DNA from: Chlamydiales bacterium
GTDB taxonomy: Bacteria > Chlamydiota > Chlamydiia > Chlamydiales > JAAKFR01
Direction of reading: 5' to 3'
Length of the DNA: 64,000 nt
Assembly (NCBI GenBank): GCA_022601445.1
Contig: JAJACP010000001.1
Coordinates: forward strand, 139,684 to 203,683
The position numbers and the translations under genes are program-made. A model generated the notes under the pieces. It did not search any database, was not told where the DNA came from, and saw only the letters and a list, made by a program, of their open reading frames with translations. Positions 42,098-50,514 of this stretch are shown piece after piece (positions within the stretch are counted from its first letter, which is position 1; the number at the start of each line of letters is the position of its first letter).

Positions 42098-42910
42098 ATG
42101 AGGTTTTTGTTCATTCTACTCTCCGCACTCTGCACTCCCCTTTTTGCTCATGTGATTCAAACTGATTCCTTTGAGCGTTTAGAGCAGAGCCTTTCTGATT
42201 TCAATACCCGCGATCTTGTGCTCTTTGATTGCGAAAAGACTCTGCTGAGTGCTGATGACGCTTTGCTTCAGTCGTGTGGGAAAAAGTGCTTACGTGCACG
42301 CCTCGTTGCGCAAAACCCCTCCCTATCCCCTTCTAAAGTGGAAGCATTGATCAGTTTAGTGTTGCTTCAAAGGAAGGTTAGTTTTGTTGATCCTCAAGCC
42401 CTTAAAATCATCAAACAACTACAAAACAGGGGAATACGTGTTTTTGTCTTAACAACTATGCGTACGGGATCTTACGGATACATTCCCCAAACCGAACAGT
42501 GGCGTCTTCAAGAACTCAGTGCGCTGGGATACGATTTTCGTGCTGCGTTTCCAAAAATCCATCGTTTAGATTTTCAGACACGCCGCTCCTGCCCTTGTCC
42601 TCCTGTTTTTGTCGACGGTCTTCTTTGTTCGGGCTCCTTGTCAAAAGGAGAGGCCTTAAGTGCCTTTTTTAAAAAGACAGGTTTGCGTCCTCGCCGTTTG
42701 ATTTTTGTAGATAATGCTGCCGATCATCACAAATCTGTGGAAAAAGAGGCTCGTCGTCTAAAGATTCCCTATTTGGGCTACCACTATACGGGAGCTTTAG
42801 TTCAAGAAAAAGAGGTGGACGAAGAGATTGCTGCTTTTCAAATACGGTATTTAATCGAAAATGCACTATGGTTAAGCGATGCAGAGGTTAGAAAGCTGAA
42901 GGGAGGATAA
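42098..42910 (+). CDS. Exported DUF2608 (HAD-like) protein
   Basis: 270 residues. The signal peptide ends near F-A-H. The rest matches the DUF2608 family of exported HAD-fold proteins found in chlamydiae and legionellae. The family's D-x-D-x-T motif reads D44-C-E46-K-T, so the second Asp is Glu. L-T-T-M (motif II), a lysine in S-L-S-K-G-E and F-V-D-N-A-A-D (motif IV) are present. Phosphatase activity is possible but the acid/base position is altered. The FAD reductase gene begins two bases after its stop codon. Confidence 0.75.
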   Translation: MRFLFILLSALCTPLFAHVIQTDSFERLEQSLSDFNTRDLVLFDCEKTLLSADDALLQSCGKKCLRARLVAQNPSLSPSKVEALISLVLLQRKVSFVDPQALKIIKQLQNRGIRVFVLTTMRTGSYGYIPQTEQWRLQELSALGYDFRAAFPKIHRLDFQTRRSCPCPPVFVDGLLCSGSLSKGEALSAFFKKTGLRPRRLIFVDNAADHHKSVEKEARRLKIPYLGYHYTGALVQEKEVDEEIAAFQIRYLIENALWLSDAEVRKLKGG

Positions 42911-42911
42911 G

Positions 42912-44090
42912 GTGGAAGAGTATACCTATTTGATTGTTGGTGGTGGAATGGCAGCTGATGCCGCTGCCCGTGGTATCCGAGAATTGGATGCTTCAGGTCG
43001 GATTGGAATTGTCAGTGAGGAAAAACACCCTCCCTACGACCGACCTCCGCTCTCTAAGGGACTTTGGATAGGAAAAAAAGAAGAGGAAATATGGCGCCAC
43101 ACCGAACAAGAAAACGTCTCTTTTCTACTAGAAAAAAAGGTGGTTGCAATTAATCCCGAAGCGCATCAAGTAACCGATTCGACCGGAGAAGTTTATGGGT
43201 ATAAAAAACTCCTTTTGGCTACAGGAGGTTCCCCAAGGCGACTTAACTGCCTTGATGAAGGGGTCATCTATTTTCGTACTCTGGATGACTATTTTGCTCT
43301 CCGTGCTCTTTATGATACTGGCGACCATTTTGTTGTAATTGGGAGCGGCTACATTGGCACTGAAATCGCAGCTTCCCTTGCAATGAATGGAAAGCAGGTG
43401 ACGATGATTTTTCGTGAACCCAGTCTAGAGAGCAAGAAACTTCCTTCCAGTTTCTCTGAATTCTTGACAACTTACTATCAAGAAAAAGGAGTGAAACTCT
43501 TGACAGAGCAGACGGTCACTTCAGTAACGCAAGAAAGTGGAAAATCTGTTGTCAAAACAAGTGACGGGCAAACCCTCTATGCAGATGGTGTTGTAGCCGG
43601 TCTTGGCATCATCCCTTCTACAGAACTTGCTGATTCATGTGGACTTAAGATTGAAAACGGTGTTTTTGTAAACCGGATGTTGCAAACATCACACCCTGAT
43701 ATTTTTTCTGCGGGTGACGTGACAAATTTTTACAGTCCTCACTTAGAGAAAAGAATGCGCTGCGAACACGAAGATGCTGCCAATACACTGGGACGTACGG
43801 CTGGGCGAAACATGGCAGGGGCTGCGGAGGAATACAACCACCTCCCCTACTTTTATTCAGATTTGTTTGAGATCGGGTATGAGGCCATTGGCGAGATCAG
43901 CAGCGATATGGTGATTGTCGAAGATTCAGATGATTCATTTCAAAAAGGGATTCTCTACTACCTTCGCGAGGGGCGTGTGAAAGGGGCCTTTCTTTGGGGC
44001 ATATGGAATCAAACAGACCGTGTCCGTGAATTGATTGCAGCTAAAGAGTTTGTTCATCCTGAATCTCTTGTCGGACTCATTACCCACTAA
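42912..44090 (+). CDS. FAD-dependent NAD(P)H oxidoreductase (ferredoxin reductase/AIF type)
   Basis: 392 residues, starting at GTG 42912 with GGGAGG (42901-42906) five bases upstream. The N-terminal FAD site is I-V-G10-G-G-M-A-A, and the active-site region contains P-P-Y-D-R-P-P-L-S-K. A second Rossmann motif, V-I-G-S-G-Y-I-G-T-E, binds NAD(P)H. F-S-A-G-D-V closes the FAD site. It resembles rubredoxin/ferredoxin reductases and AIF-like proteins. There is no CxxC, so it is not a disulfide reductase. The electron acceptor is unknown. Confidence 0.85.
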   Translation: MEEYTYLIVGGGMAADAAARGIRELDASGRIGIVSEEKHPPYDRPPLSKGLWIGKKEEEIWRHTEQENVSFLLEKKVVAINPEAHQVTDSTGEVYGYKKLLLATGGSPRRLNCLDEGVIYFRTLDDYFALRALYDTGDHFVVIGSGYIGTEIAASLAMNGKQVTMIFREPSLESKKLPSSFSEFLTTYYQEKGVKLLTEQTVTSVTQESGKSVVKTSDGQTLYADGVVAGLGIIPSTELADSCGLKIENGVFVNRMLQTSHPDIFSAGDVTNFYSPHLEKRMRCEHEDAANTLGRTAGRNMAGAAEEYNHLPYFYSDLFEIGYEAIGEISSDMVIVEDSDDSFQKGILYYLREGRVKGAFLWGIWNQTDRVRELIAAKEFVHPESLVGLITH

Positions 44091-45894
44091 CTTCTTTGTT
44101 GCGGGCATTGTTGAGATTTTGGTTAAGATTGTAAGCTGCGCTGATCAATCCCAAGTGGGTAAAAGCTTGTGGAAAGTTACCCAAATGCTCTCCTTGTACG
44201 CCTAGCTGCTCAGCATAAAGACCTAAGTGATTGGCGTAAGCGAGCATTTTCTCCAAATAGTAACGCGCCTTCTCTAAATAGCCAGCGCGAGAGAGACACT
44301 CGACATACCAAAAGCTACAAAGAGAGAACGTGCCTTCAGTGAACAGCTGCTCTTTGGATTCGTCGGGAGAGATATACCGATACACAAGGGAATCGGACAC
44401 CAAATCTTCTTCTATCGCATGAAGTGTGGAGAGCCACCTTGGATCTTTGGGCCCAATAAAACGCGTGAGTGGCATAAGAAGAGTGGCTGCATCCACCCGA
44501 TCCACTCCTTTACATTGAACAAAGGCTTTTCTCTCCTCGTTCCAAAAATCTGTAAAAATCGACTGAGAAATTTTATCTCGCTCGGGAATCCAGTGAGGAG
44601 GCATGGGAAAGGAGCGATTACGCGCCATTCGGATCATCCGGTCGATCGCCACCCAGCACATTAAACGGGAATAGAGAAAATGCTGCCTCCCCCCGCGTAC
44701 TTCCCAGATGCCTTCATCGGGTTGGTTCCAGTTCTCACAGAGCCAATTGATTTGCCCTGAGAGTTGGTACCAGAAATCATAAGAGATGGGCTCACCAAAT
44801 TTATTATAGAGGTAAATCGAGTCAATCAACTCGCCATAGATATCGAGCTGAAGTTGATCATACGCCCCATTGCCAATGCGAACCGGTTTGGAGCCAAGAT
44901 AACCCTCTAAATTCGTTAAATCCGTCTCAACCAGATTTTTGTTTCCTCTGATCGAGTACATTAACCCTAATTCACCCGGTCTACTAATGTCTGCACAACG
45001 GGTCTCCATCCAGGAAATGAACTCTCCCGCCTCTTTTGTAAACCCGAGCCTGATCAGAGCATAGAGTGAAAAAGCGGCATCTCGAATCCAAGTGTAGCGG
45101 TAATCCCAATTTTTATCGCCGCCAACCTCTTCAGGTAAACCAAATGTTGCTGCAGCCACAATGGATCCATACTTTTTCGCCGTCATCAACTTCAAAAGAA
45201 GAGCCGACCTATTTACTGCCTCTTGCCACCGTCCTTGATACTTACAGTTTCCAATCCAGCGACGCCAAAAATGCATCGTATCGGTCAGGCTCCTATCTAC
45301 TGTCTCTGTCACATTGTCGAATTGCGGCATGCCGCTGATCCTGCACAAAATGAAATCCGCTGTCTCACCTGGTTCGAGGGTAAAATGGGCATAGCCATCG
45401 AGATCACGAATTTCCATTGGAACCGAACTGTGCAATTTCAGTCCTAAATTTTCATCCCCCTCTCCTAAAAAGAGAATAGAGTTCACCTGATGAACCACTT
45501 TGTGTGGACTGCGCGCATAATTAAATCGGGGTACACAATGCATGTGAAACGTATTGTTGCCCCGAATACTGGTCACACGCCTGATCAAACAGTTTTCATT
45601 AAACACACCTTCAACAGGCATGAAATCGGTGATCTCAGCCACTCCATCTTCGGAAAGAAAACGGGTAATCAGGACATTGGTATCGGGAAGATAGATCTGT
45701 TTGTGCTTTACCTCATGCAGCTGCGGAACAATGCGAAAATAGCCTCCTTTTTTCTTGTCCAGAAGGGCGGCAAAAATCGAGGGCGAATCGAAATCGGGGT
45801 AGCACATGAAATCGATCGATCCATTGAGACCTACCAGGGCAACCGTGTTCATGTCCCCAATGATGCCGTAATTTTCGATGGGTTGGTATTCCAT
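44080..45894 (-). CDS. GH15 glucoamylase/trehalase-like hydrolase
   Basis: 604 residues. The N-terminal beta-sandwich (Y-G-I-I-G-D-M...L-V-G-L-N-G-S-I-D) and the (alpha/alpha)6 barrel match GH15. Likely catalytic glutamates are E398 in D-E-G-I-W-E and E569 in G-E-H-L-G-N-F-P-Q-A-F-T-H. Mycobacterial relatives of this exact type are trehalases; others are glucoamylases. With a full trehalose operon in the window either activity would fit. No signal peptide, so cytosolic. It overlaps the convergent reductase by 11 bases. Confidence 0.85.
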   Translation of the reverse strand: MEYQPIENYGIIGDMNTVALVGLNGSIDFMCYPDFDSPSIFAALLDKKKGGYFRIVPQLHEVKHKQIYLPDTNVLITRFLSEDGVAEITDFMPVEGVFNENCLIRRVTSIRGNNTFHMHCVPRFNYARSPHKVVHQVNSILFLGEGDENLGLKLHSSVPMEIRDLDGYAHFTLEPGETADFILCRISGMPQFDNVTETVDRSLTDTMHFWRRWIGNCKYQGRWQEAVNRSALLLKLMTAKKYGSIVAAATFGLPEEVGGDKNWDYRYTWIRDAAFSLYALIRLGFTKEAGEFISWMETRCADISRPGELGLMYSIRGNKNLVETDLTNLEGYLGSKPVRIGNGAYDQLQLDIYGELIDSIYLYNKFGEPISYDFWYQLSGQINWLCENWNQPDEGIWEVRGGRQHFLYSRLMCWVAIDRMIRMARNRSFPMPPHWIPERDKISQSIFTDFWNEERKAFVQCKGVDRVDAATLLMPLTRFIGPKDPRWLSTLHAIEEDLVSDSLVYRYISPDESKEQLFTEGTFSLCSFWYVECLSRAGYLEKARYYLEKMLAYANHLGLYAEQLGVQGEHLGNFPQAFTHLGLISAAYNLNQNLNNARNKEVSG

Positions 45895-45899
45895 ATACG

Positions 45900-46763
45900 T
45901 TAAAACCTAAATTGGCCGTTTACATAGAGCGCTTTCTCATCACCAAAGCGTCCTTCTACTGTCACACCAGCCATATCACACAACGTTAGAGTCACACCAA
46001 CCGCATATCCCCAAAGATTTTGAGACCGTAGATCTCGGAGGGCAAAATTATCACCTGCAATCAGGGTGGTAAAAGAATCCATTTCCCACTTGGAGCCTGA
46101 CCATTTAACTGCTGCATAGGGAACAAAAGCGGCACAACTTGTACAAAAGCGGTAAGATAGACCCAATCCTCCTTGCCACTCTCGATAACACGTGTCGATT
46201 GTGTCCACCGGATAGGTGTGGTTGGCTGTTCGCGTATTATCGATAGACTGGAGCTTTGGAGTCGCTTGAAACCACTGCCCTTCTACGCCTACTGAAAAAC
46301 AGCCCCAGTCAAAAAGTGTACCCCGTGCGCCCACACTCCAGGAGAAGCTTTGATCAAAATAAATGTCATAAAGATCCGTTCCCAAATTTGGTCCAGGCTG
46401 AAAAGGTTGTTCATGTGAGTGGATATGAAAATTTGTGACGCCGAGAGTTCCAAAAACATCCACTCGGTCGCACAAGTTCAAAACCAGATAGCCTGCATTG
46501 GTATTCATATCCGTAATTTCAATGTCTTTATGGGGGGCATGATCAAGTTCAAGTTTTCGATCAAAGACATAATCGCCATAAAAACCAACGCGAATACTCC
46601 ATGCATCGAACCAGTAAAAACACGGCTCACACGGATCGCAACAGGAAAGACCCCACCACGCTCCTTGCTCAAAAAGACTTGCCTCTGAAGGATTTCCTAC
46701 TGGAAGGGCATAAACAAGCCCTGAAGAAAGAAGAGTTAATACTGTTACAATGAGTTTTTTCAT
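45900..46763 (-). CDS. Chlamydial MOMP/OmpA-family outer membrane porin
   Basis: 287 residues from ATG 46763 with GGAG upstream. The signal peptide is followed by the MOMP N-terminal signature L-P-V-G-N-P-S-E at 20-27, a Cys-rich patch (C41-C42-D-P-C45-E-P-C48), D-A-W-S-I-R-V-G-F-Y-G-D-Y-V-F-D-R, alternating hydrophobic strands, and a terminal V-N-G-Q-F-R-F. Chlamydia MOMPs are about 100 residues longer, so this is a reduced or paralogous form, as in Waddlia-type families. Pores of this kind pass nutrients and are disulfide-linked in the envelope. This is the best taxonomic marker here. Confidence 0.9.
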   Translation of the reverse strand: MKKLIVTVLTLLSSGLVYALPVGNPSEASLFEQGAWWGLSCCDPCEPCFYWFDAWSIRVGFYGDYVFDRKLELDHAPHKDIEITDMNTNAGYLVLNLCDRVDVFGTLGVTNFHIHSHEQPFQPGPNLGTDLYDIYFDQSFSWSVGARGTLFDWGCFSVGVEGQWFQATPKLQSIDNTRTANHTYPVDTIDTCYREWQGGLGLSYRFCTSCAAFVPYAAVKWSGSKWEMDSFTTLIAGDNFALRDLRSQNLWGYAVGVTLTLCDMAGVTVEGRFGDEKALYVNGQFRF

Positions 46764-46875
46764 CTGACGACTCCATTTATGTACACACCTCATGAAGCAG
46801 TTTGAATGCCAAAATCCAGCCTTGATCATCACGCTCAATTTTGATAGGGTAAGATAAATCTGGAAAGGAGCGGCA

Positions 46876-47310
46876 ATGAGAAAAGTTTGGATCGTCGTAG
46901 CAAACGGAAGTCACTCAACGATTTATCACGCTGAAAACGTCAATAAACTCACAGAAATCAAGCAGTTTCAACATGCTGAGGCGCATCTGACTCGTCATGA
47001 TTTGACATCTGATCGCCCTGGTCGTTCCACCCCATGTGTGGGTTATGGCACGGATACAATGGAAGAAAAAACACCTCCCAAAGTAAAAGAGGCAGTTTCA
47101 TTTGCCCATCAAATTGCTCACTTCCTTGAAGAGGGATACAATGCTGGAAATGTAGAAAGAGTTTATCTGGTTACCAAATCTCCTTTTTTGGGACACCTCA
47201 GAGAAGCTCTGCATCCAAATGTCACTAAAATCATTGAATCTGAAGTCCATAAAGATCTCACACATATGCGTCCGGAGCAAATCCGTGAGTATCTTCCCCC
47301 TGTTCTCTGA
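46876..47310 (+). CDS. Host attachment protein family (PF10116-like)
   Basis: 144 residues. W-I-V-V-A-N near the start, H-D-L-T-S-D-R-P-G-R in the middle and a C-terminal T-K-S-P-F-L-G-H-L-R match the family called protein required for attachment to host cells, first found in rhizobia. The fold resembles eRF1-domain-like proteins and the biochemical role is unclear. AAAGGAG precedes ATG 46876. No signal peptide, so a direct adhesin role is doubtful. Confidence 0.8.
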   Translation: MRKVWIVVANGSHSTIYHAENVNKLTEIKQFQHAEAHLTRHDLTSDRPGRSTPCVGYGTDTMEEKTPPKVKEAVSFAHQIAHFLEEGYNAGNVERVYLVTKSPFLGHLREALHPNVTKIIESEVHKDLTHMRPEQIREYLPPVL

Positions 47311-47360
47311 CCCGCTTCTTGCCTTTTCTTTTTAAAAGAAAAGCCTCTATACTGCTTCCC

Positions 47361-48653
47361 ATGCATGAAAACCCTGTTGTCCATATCACATCCTTAAGCT
47401 CCACTGGTGAGGGAGTTGGCTCTGTTGACGGGTTGAAGATTTTTGTTGAGGGAGCTTTACCGGGCGAGGCGGTCTCTGTGGAGATCATCAAACGGAAAAA
47501 AAATTATGCTAAAGGACGTCTACACTCTCTCCTCTCTCCCTCGGCAGAAAGAACCCACCCTATCTGTCCGCACTTTGGCACCTGCGGCGGTTGTCAGGTC
47601 ATGCACCTACAATACCCAGCTCAACTGGCTTTGAAACGGCAGAGAGTCATCGACTCTCTGCAACGGATAGGTGGCTTTGCTTATCCTGAGGTCCTTCCTT
47701 GTCTCCCCTCTCCTAGCTCCCTGGGATACCGGAATAAAATCCAACTGCCTGTTGTGTGGGATCTGGGAAAAAAGACAATCGGTCTCTATCGAAAGCAGAG
47801 TCACGAGGTCATCCCCATCGACCACTGTTATATTCAATGTCCGCAGGGTGAAGAGATCTTTGCTTTGATCAAACAACGGCTCACTATCCCTTCTGTTCGG
47901 TATGTACTGATTCGCACCGCTGTTTTCAATGATGAGTCGCTAGTTGTCTTGGTGACAGATGGCCGCTTTTCAGAAGAGCTCAAAGCCTTTGCAGAGCAGC
48001 TCATGCAAGCAAACCCTCTAATTAAAGGGGTGATCGAGTCGATCAATACGAGAAAGGATAACGTCATCCTTGGAAAAAAGTTCCGTACACTCGCGGGTAG
48101 GCCCTATCTCGTTGAAAAACTCAGTGGAAAGACATTCAAACTTTCCGCTTCTTCATTTTTTCAGGTGAATCCCGCACAAACAGAGCGGCTTTACGAAAAA
48201 GCGCTCGCATTTGCAGCCATTCAACCTGACGAGACCGTTTTAGATGCTTATTGTGGGGTGGGAACTCTGGCTCTTTTTGCGGCAGATCATGCCCGCCGCG
48301 TTTATGGAGTGGAATGTGTCGCACCAGCGATTGAAAATGCCATTGAAAACGCATCGCTTAATAACACCACCAATTGCAGCTTTACATGCGGGTACGCTGA
48401 GAAGATGATCTCCCATTTTGATGCCGATATTGTGCTTCTCAATCCTCCCAGAAAAGGGTGCGCTCCCTCTTTACTGGAAGCTCTGCTTCAAAAACCTCCC
48501 CGCACAATTGTGTATATCTCGTGTGATCCGGCTACACTGGCACGTGATTTAGCGCTTCTTAGCTCTACCTATCAACTCAAAAAAATTCAACCTGTCGATA
48601 TGTTCCCTCAAACCATGCATGTGGAAACAGTCGTTAAACTGGAGGTCTCATGA
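47361..48653 (+). CDS. rlmD: 23S rRNA (uracil-5-)-methyltransferase, RlmD/RumA type
   Basis: 430 residues from ATG 47361; a TTG at 47319 is in frame but unlikely. An N-terminal TRAM domain (about 1-55) is followed by an iron-sulfur cluster site, C69, C75, C78 and a later Cys in I-D-H-C. The SAM-binding motif is L-D-A-Y-C-G-V-G-T and the catalytic loop is Y-I-S-C-D-P-A-T-L-A-R-D. RlmD methylates U1939 of 23S rRNA; some relatives use other uridines. It overlaps the next gene by four bases. Confidence 0.9.
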   Translation: MHENPVVHITSLSSTGEGVGSVDGLKIFVEGALPGEAVSVEIIKRKKNYAKGRLHSLLSPSAERTHPICPHFGTCGGCQVMHLQYPAQLALKRQRVIDSLQRIGGFAYPEVLPCLPSPSSLGYRNKIQLPVVWDLGKKTIGLYRKQSHEVIPIDHCYIQCPQGEEIFALIKQRLTIPSVRYVLIRTAVFNDESLVVLVTDGRFSEELKAFAEQLMQANPLIKGVIESINTRKDNVILGKKFRTLAGRPYLVEKLSGKTFKLSASSFFQVNPAQTERLYEKALAFAAIQPDETVLDAYCGVGTLALFAADHARRVYGVECVAPAIENAIENASLNNTTNCSFTCGYAEKMISHFDADIVLLNPPRKGCAPSLLEALLQKPPRTIVYISCDPATLARDLALLSSTYQLKKIQPVDMFPQTMHVETVVKLEVS

Positions 48654-49417
48654 ACTACCCTCGCATTGGAATTGGCGTGATTGTTCTTGATTACAACAAG
48701 ATTCTTCTTGGTAAAAGAAAAAACACGCACGGGGAGGGAACGTGGGCTCCACCTGGAGGCCATCTCGAATTTGGTGAAACTCCAGAAGAGGGGGCCAAGC
48801 GAGAGCTTTTGGAAGAGACTGGCCTTCACGCTCAGGGGATCAGGCGTGGGCAATGGACCAACGACTTCACTGGGGAAAAACACTACATCAGTCTGTTCAT
48901 GCATGTCACTAGTTTCTCCGGTACACTCACGTTAAAAGAGCCTGAAAAATGTGAAAAATGGGAGTGGTTTTCCCTTTCAGATCTTCCCTCCCCTTTATTT
49001 TTGTCCCTCACTTTACTACTCAAAGACTACTCTTTCGACAAAGAATACAGTTATTTGGCTTGTCCTTATGCACATCCAGATGAAAACGTGAGACGGATGC
49101 GGATCGAAGCTGCTACAGAAATGGCACGCACGCTCTTTCAAAAAGGGATTCCTGTTTTCTCACCCCTGACACATAATGCTCCTTTAGCAAGTATGGGGAT
49201 TGGCAATGGATGGGAAGGGAGGTGGGAAGGTTTTGATCTCGGCATGCTCGGCCGCGCACAAAAACTCTATGTCTTGACTCTTCCTGGATGGGAGCAATCG
49301 CGTGGAGTACAGGCTGAGGTTGACCACGCAAAAAAACTCTCTATCCCCATTGAATATTTAGCCGTTTCTATACCAGTTGATAGCGAGAAGGTTCTGTGCA
49401 ATGAGAGTGTAGAGTAA
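48650..49417 (+). CDS. Nudix hydrolase fused to a DUF1937 domain
   Basis: 255 residues. GGAGG precedes ATG 48650. Residues 1-135 are a Nudix hydrolase with a perfect box at 37-59 (G-x5-E-x7-R-E-L-L-E-E-T-G-L). Residues 138-235 match DUF1937, a nucleoside 2-deoxyribosyltransferase-like fold: Y-L-A-C-P-Y, F-S-P-L-T-H, M-L-G-R-A, L-P-G-W-E-Q-S-R-G-V-Q-A-E-V. Joining a nucleotide pyrophosphatase to a base-exchange or hydrolase fold suggests removal of aberrant nucleotides. The 3' end overlaps the convergent gene by 50 bases. Confidence 0.85.
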   Translation: MNYPRIGIGVIVLDYNKILLGKRKNTHGEGTWAPPGGHLEFGETPEEGAKRELLEETGLHAQGIRRGQWTNDFTGEKHYISLFMHVTSFSGTLTLKEPEKCEKWEWFSLSDLPSPLFLSLTLLLKDYSFDKEYSYLACPYAHPDENVRRMRIEAATEMARTLFQKGIPVFSPLTHNAPLASMGIGNGWEGRWEGFDLGMLGRAQKLYVLTLPGWEQSRGVQAEVDHAKKLSIPIEYLAVSIPVDSEKVLCNESVE

Positions 49418-50441
49418 GCAGCGGCAAAATAATAAAGAAAAAGGGGATGGTGATCAAAATCAGGGCATACGTTGTCCAGTTAGCATAATAGTAGGTATCT
49501 ATCTGATCTGAATAGGTGCGCACGTTTAGATGGTGTTCCCGGATATGCTCTTCTATCTGCTGGTCTACACACAGTGCCATCTCACTTAAGCCATTGCGTC
49601 TACAATAGTGATCTCGAAAACTCATCAGCCCAATCAGCGCGCAATCTTCTCTACTGTAAAGGTATTGCTCACTCCTACGATCTGCATGCTCTACATAAAG
49701 ATATAAAGGCTCCTGATCGATCACAGTAAAGTGGATGGAGTCTCGGTGCCTAGTCACAAGCAGGTTCCCTGCATGCATATCGGTCAAACCTGTCTCTTTG
49801 ATGAAGGTACAAACTTTTTCAGCTACACGTATTTGCTCTTCACCACTCAGACTCGCTACAATTTGACAACTCTGCTTTCTCGAGTACACTTCAGCTTGCT
49901 GGCTGATTGCATAATACCTTTCGTGCAATCCATCTTGGGGCAAAGCGTGAGGACTCTGATACAGATACTCGTTAGGAAAGGAAAAAACGTCCTGATTTGT
50001 GTTATGGCGCTGATAATACTCATGTCCATGAGCTCTCAATAAGTTGGTATGCTGAATAGGTACCCGCCCTGTCTTACCTGGAATGGTTCCCCACTTAAAG
50101 TTACGTTTCTGAACAGATGTTTTAATGAGGTAGCCTGGAACGGCAGGGTGTGTCAGAACACGGCTGTCACTTCCCTTTAGAACTCTAAACCCCCGATTTT
50201 TAAAAAAAGTGGCATCAAAAGTACTTGTCGCAACTAACTGCGCGTGCATCTCTGGTGTAATGAGCGCATCTAGTTGCTGCCTTACGGTTTCATCTACTTG
50301 ATGTGCTGTAAAAGAGTCCTCAACATTAACCTTGTAAGCGCTGTAATCAGATCTCTGCGTGGGCCAAGGTTGTACAGAGCGATAGGCGTAGCTCTCAGTT
50401 TGATAATAATAGGGCTTAAGACGTTCCCAAAATGTTGTCAT
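49368..50441 (-). CDS. Kinase-like protein with a C-terminal membrane anchor
   Basis: 357 residues, no signal peptide. The middle resembles an atypical protein-kinase fold. K107 in Y-L-I-K-T-S could be the ATP lysine. L-T-D221-M-H223-A-G-N226-L-L is a catalytic-loop-like motif, and T-V-I-D242-Q-E244-P takes the DFG place. A strongly hydrophobic segment (about 324-345) near the end would anchor it in a membrane with the kinase domain on the other side. It is Tyr/His-rich. No Shine-Dalgarno is evident. I read it as a candidate type III effector; the kinase call is by motif only. Confidence 0.5.
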   Translation of the reverse strand: MTTFWERLKPYYYQTESYAYRSVQPWPTQRSDYSAYKVNVEDSFTAHQVDETVRQQLDALITPEMHAQLVATSTFDATFFKNRGFRVLKGSDSRVLTHPAVPGYLIKTSVQKRNFKWGTIPGKTGRVPIQHTNLLRAHGHEYYQRHNTNQDVFSFPNEYLYQSPHALPQDGLHERYYAISQQAEVYSRKQSCQIVASLSGEEQIRVAEKVCTFIKETGLTDMHAGNLLVTRHRDSIHFTVIDQEPLYLYVEHADRRSEQYLYSREDCALIGLMSFRDHYCRRNGLSEMALCVDQQIEEHIREHHLNVRTYSDQIDTYYYANWTTYALILITIPFFFIILPLLTLHSHCTEPSRYQLV

Positions 50442-50514
50442 ATGCTAAAAAAATAAATAGTAATCTAAACAGGATACCAAAATAAGATTAAGATTAAATT
50501 AACAGGAGAACTTT

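Noticed and set aside
46876-47310. True surface adhesin
   Set aside because: The family name says host attachment, but there is no signal peptide or membrane segment, so a surface role is not supported.
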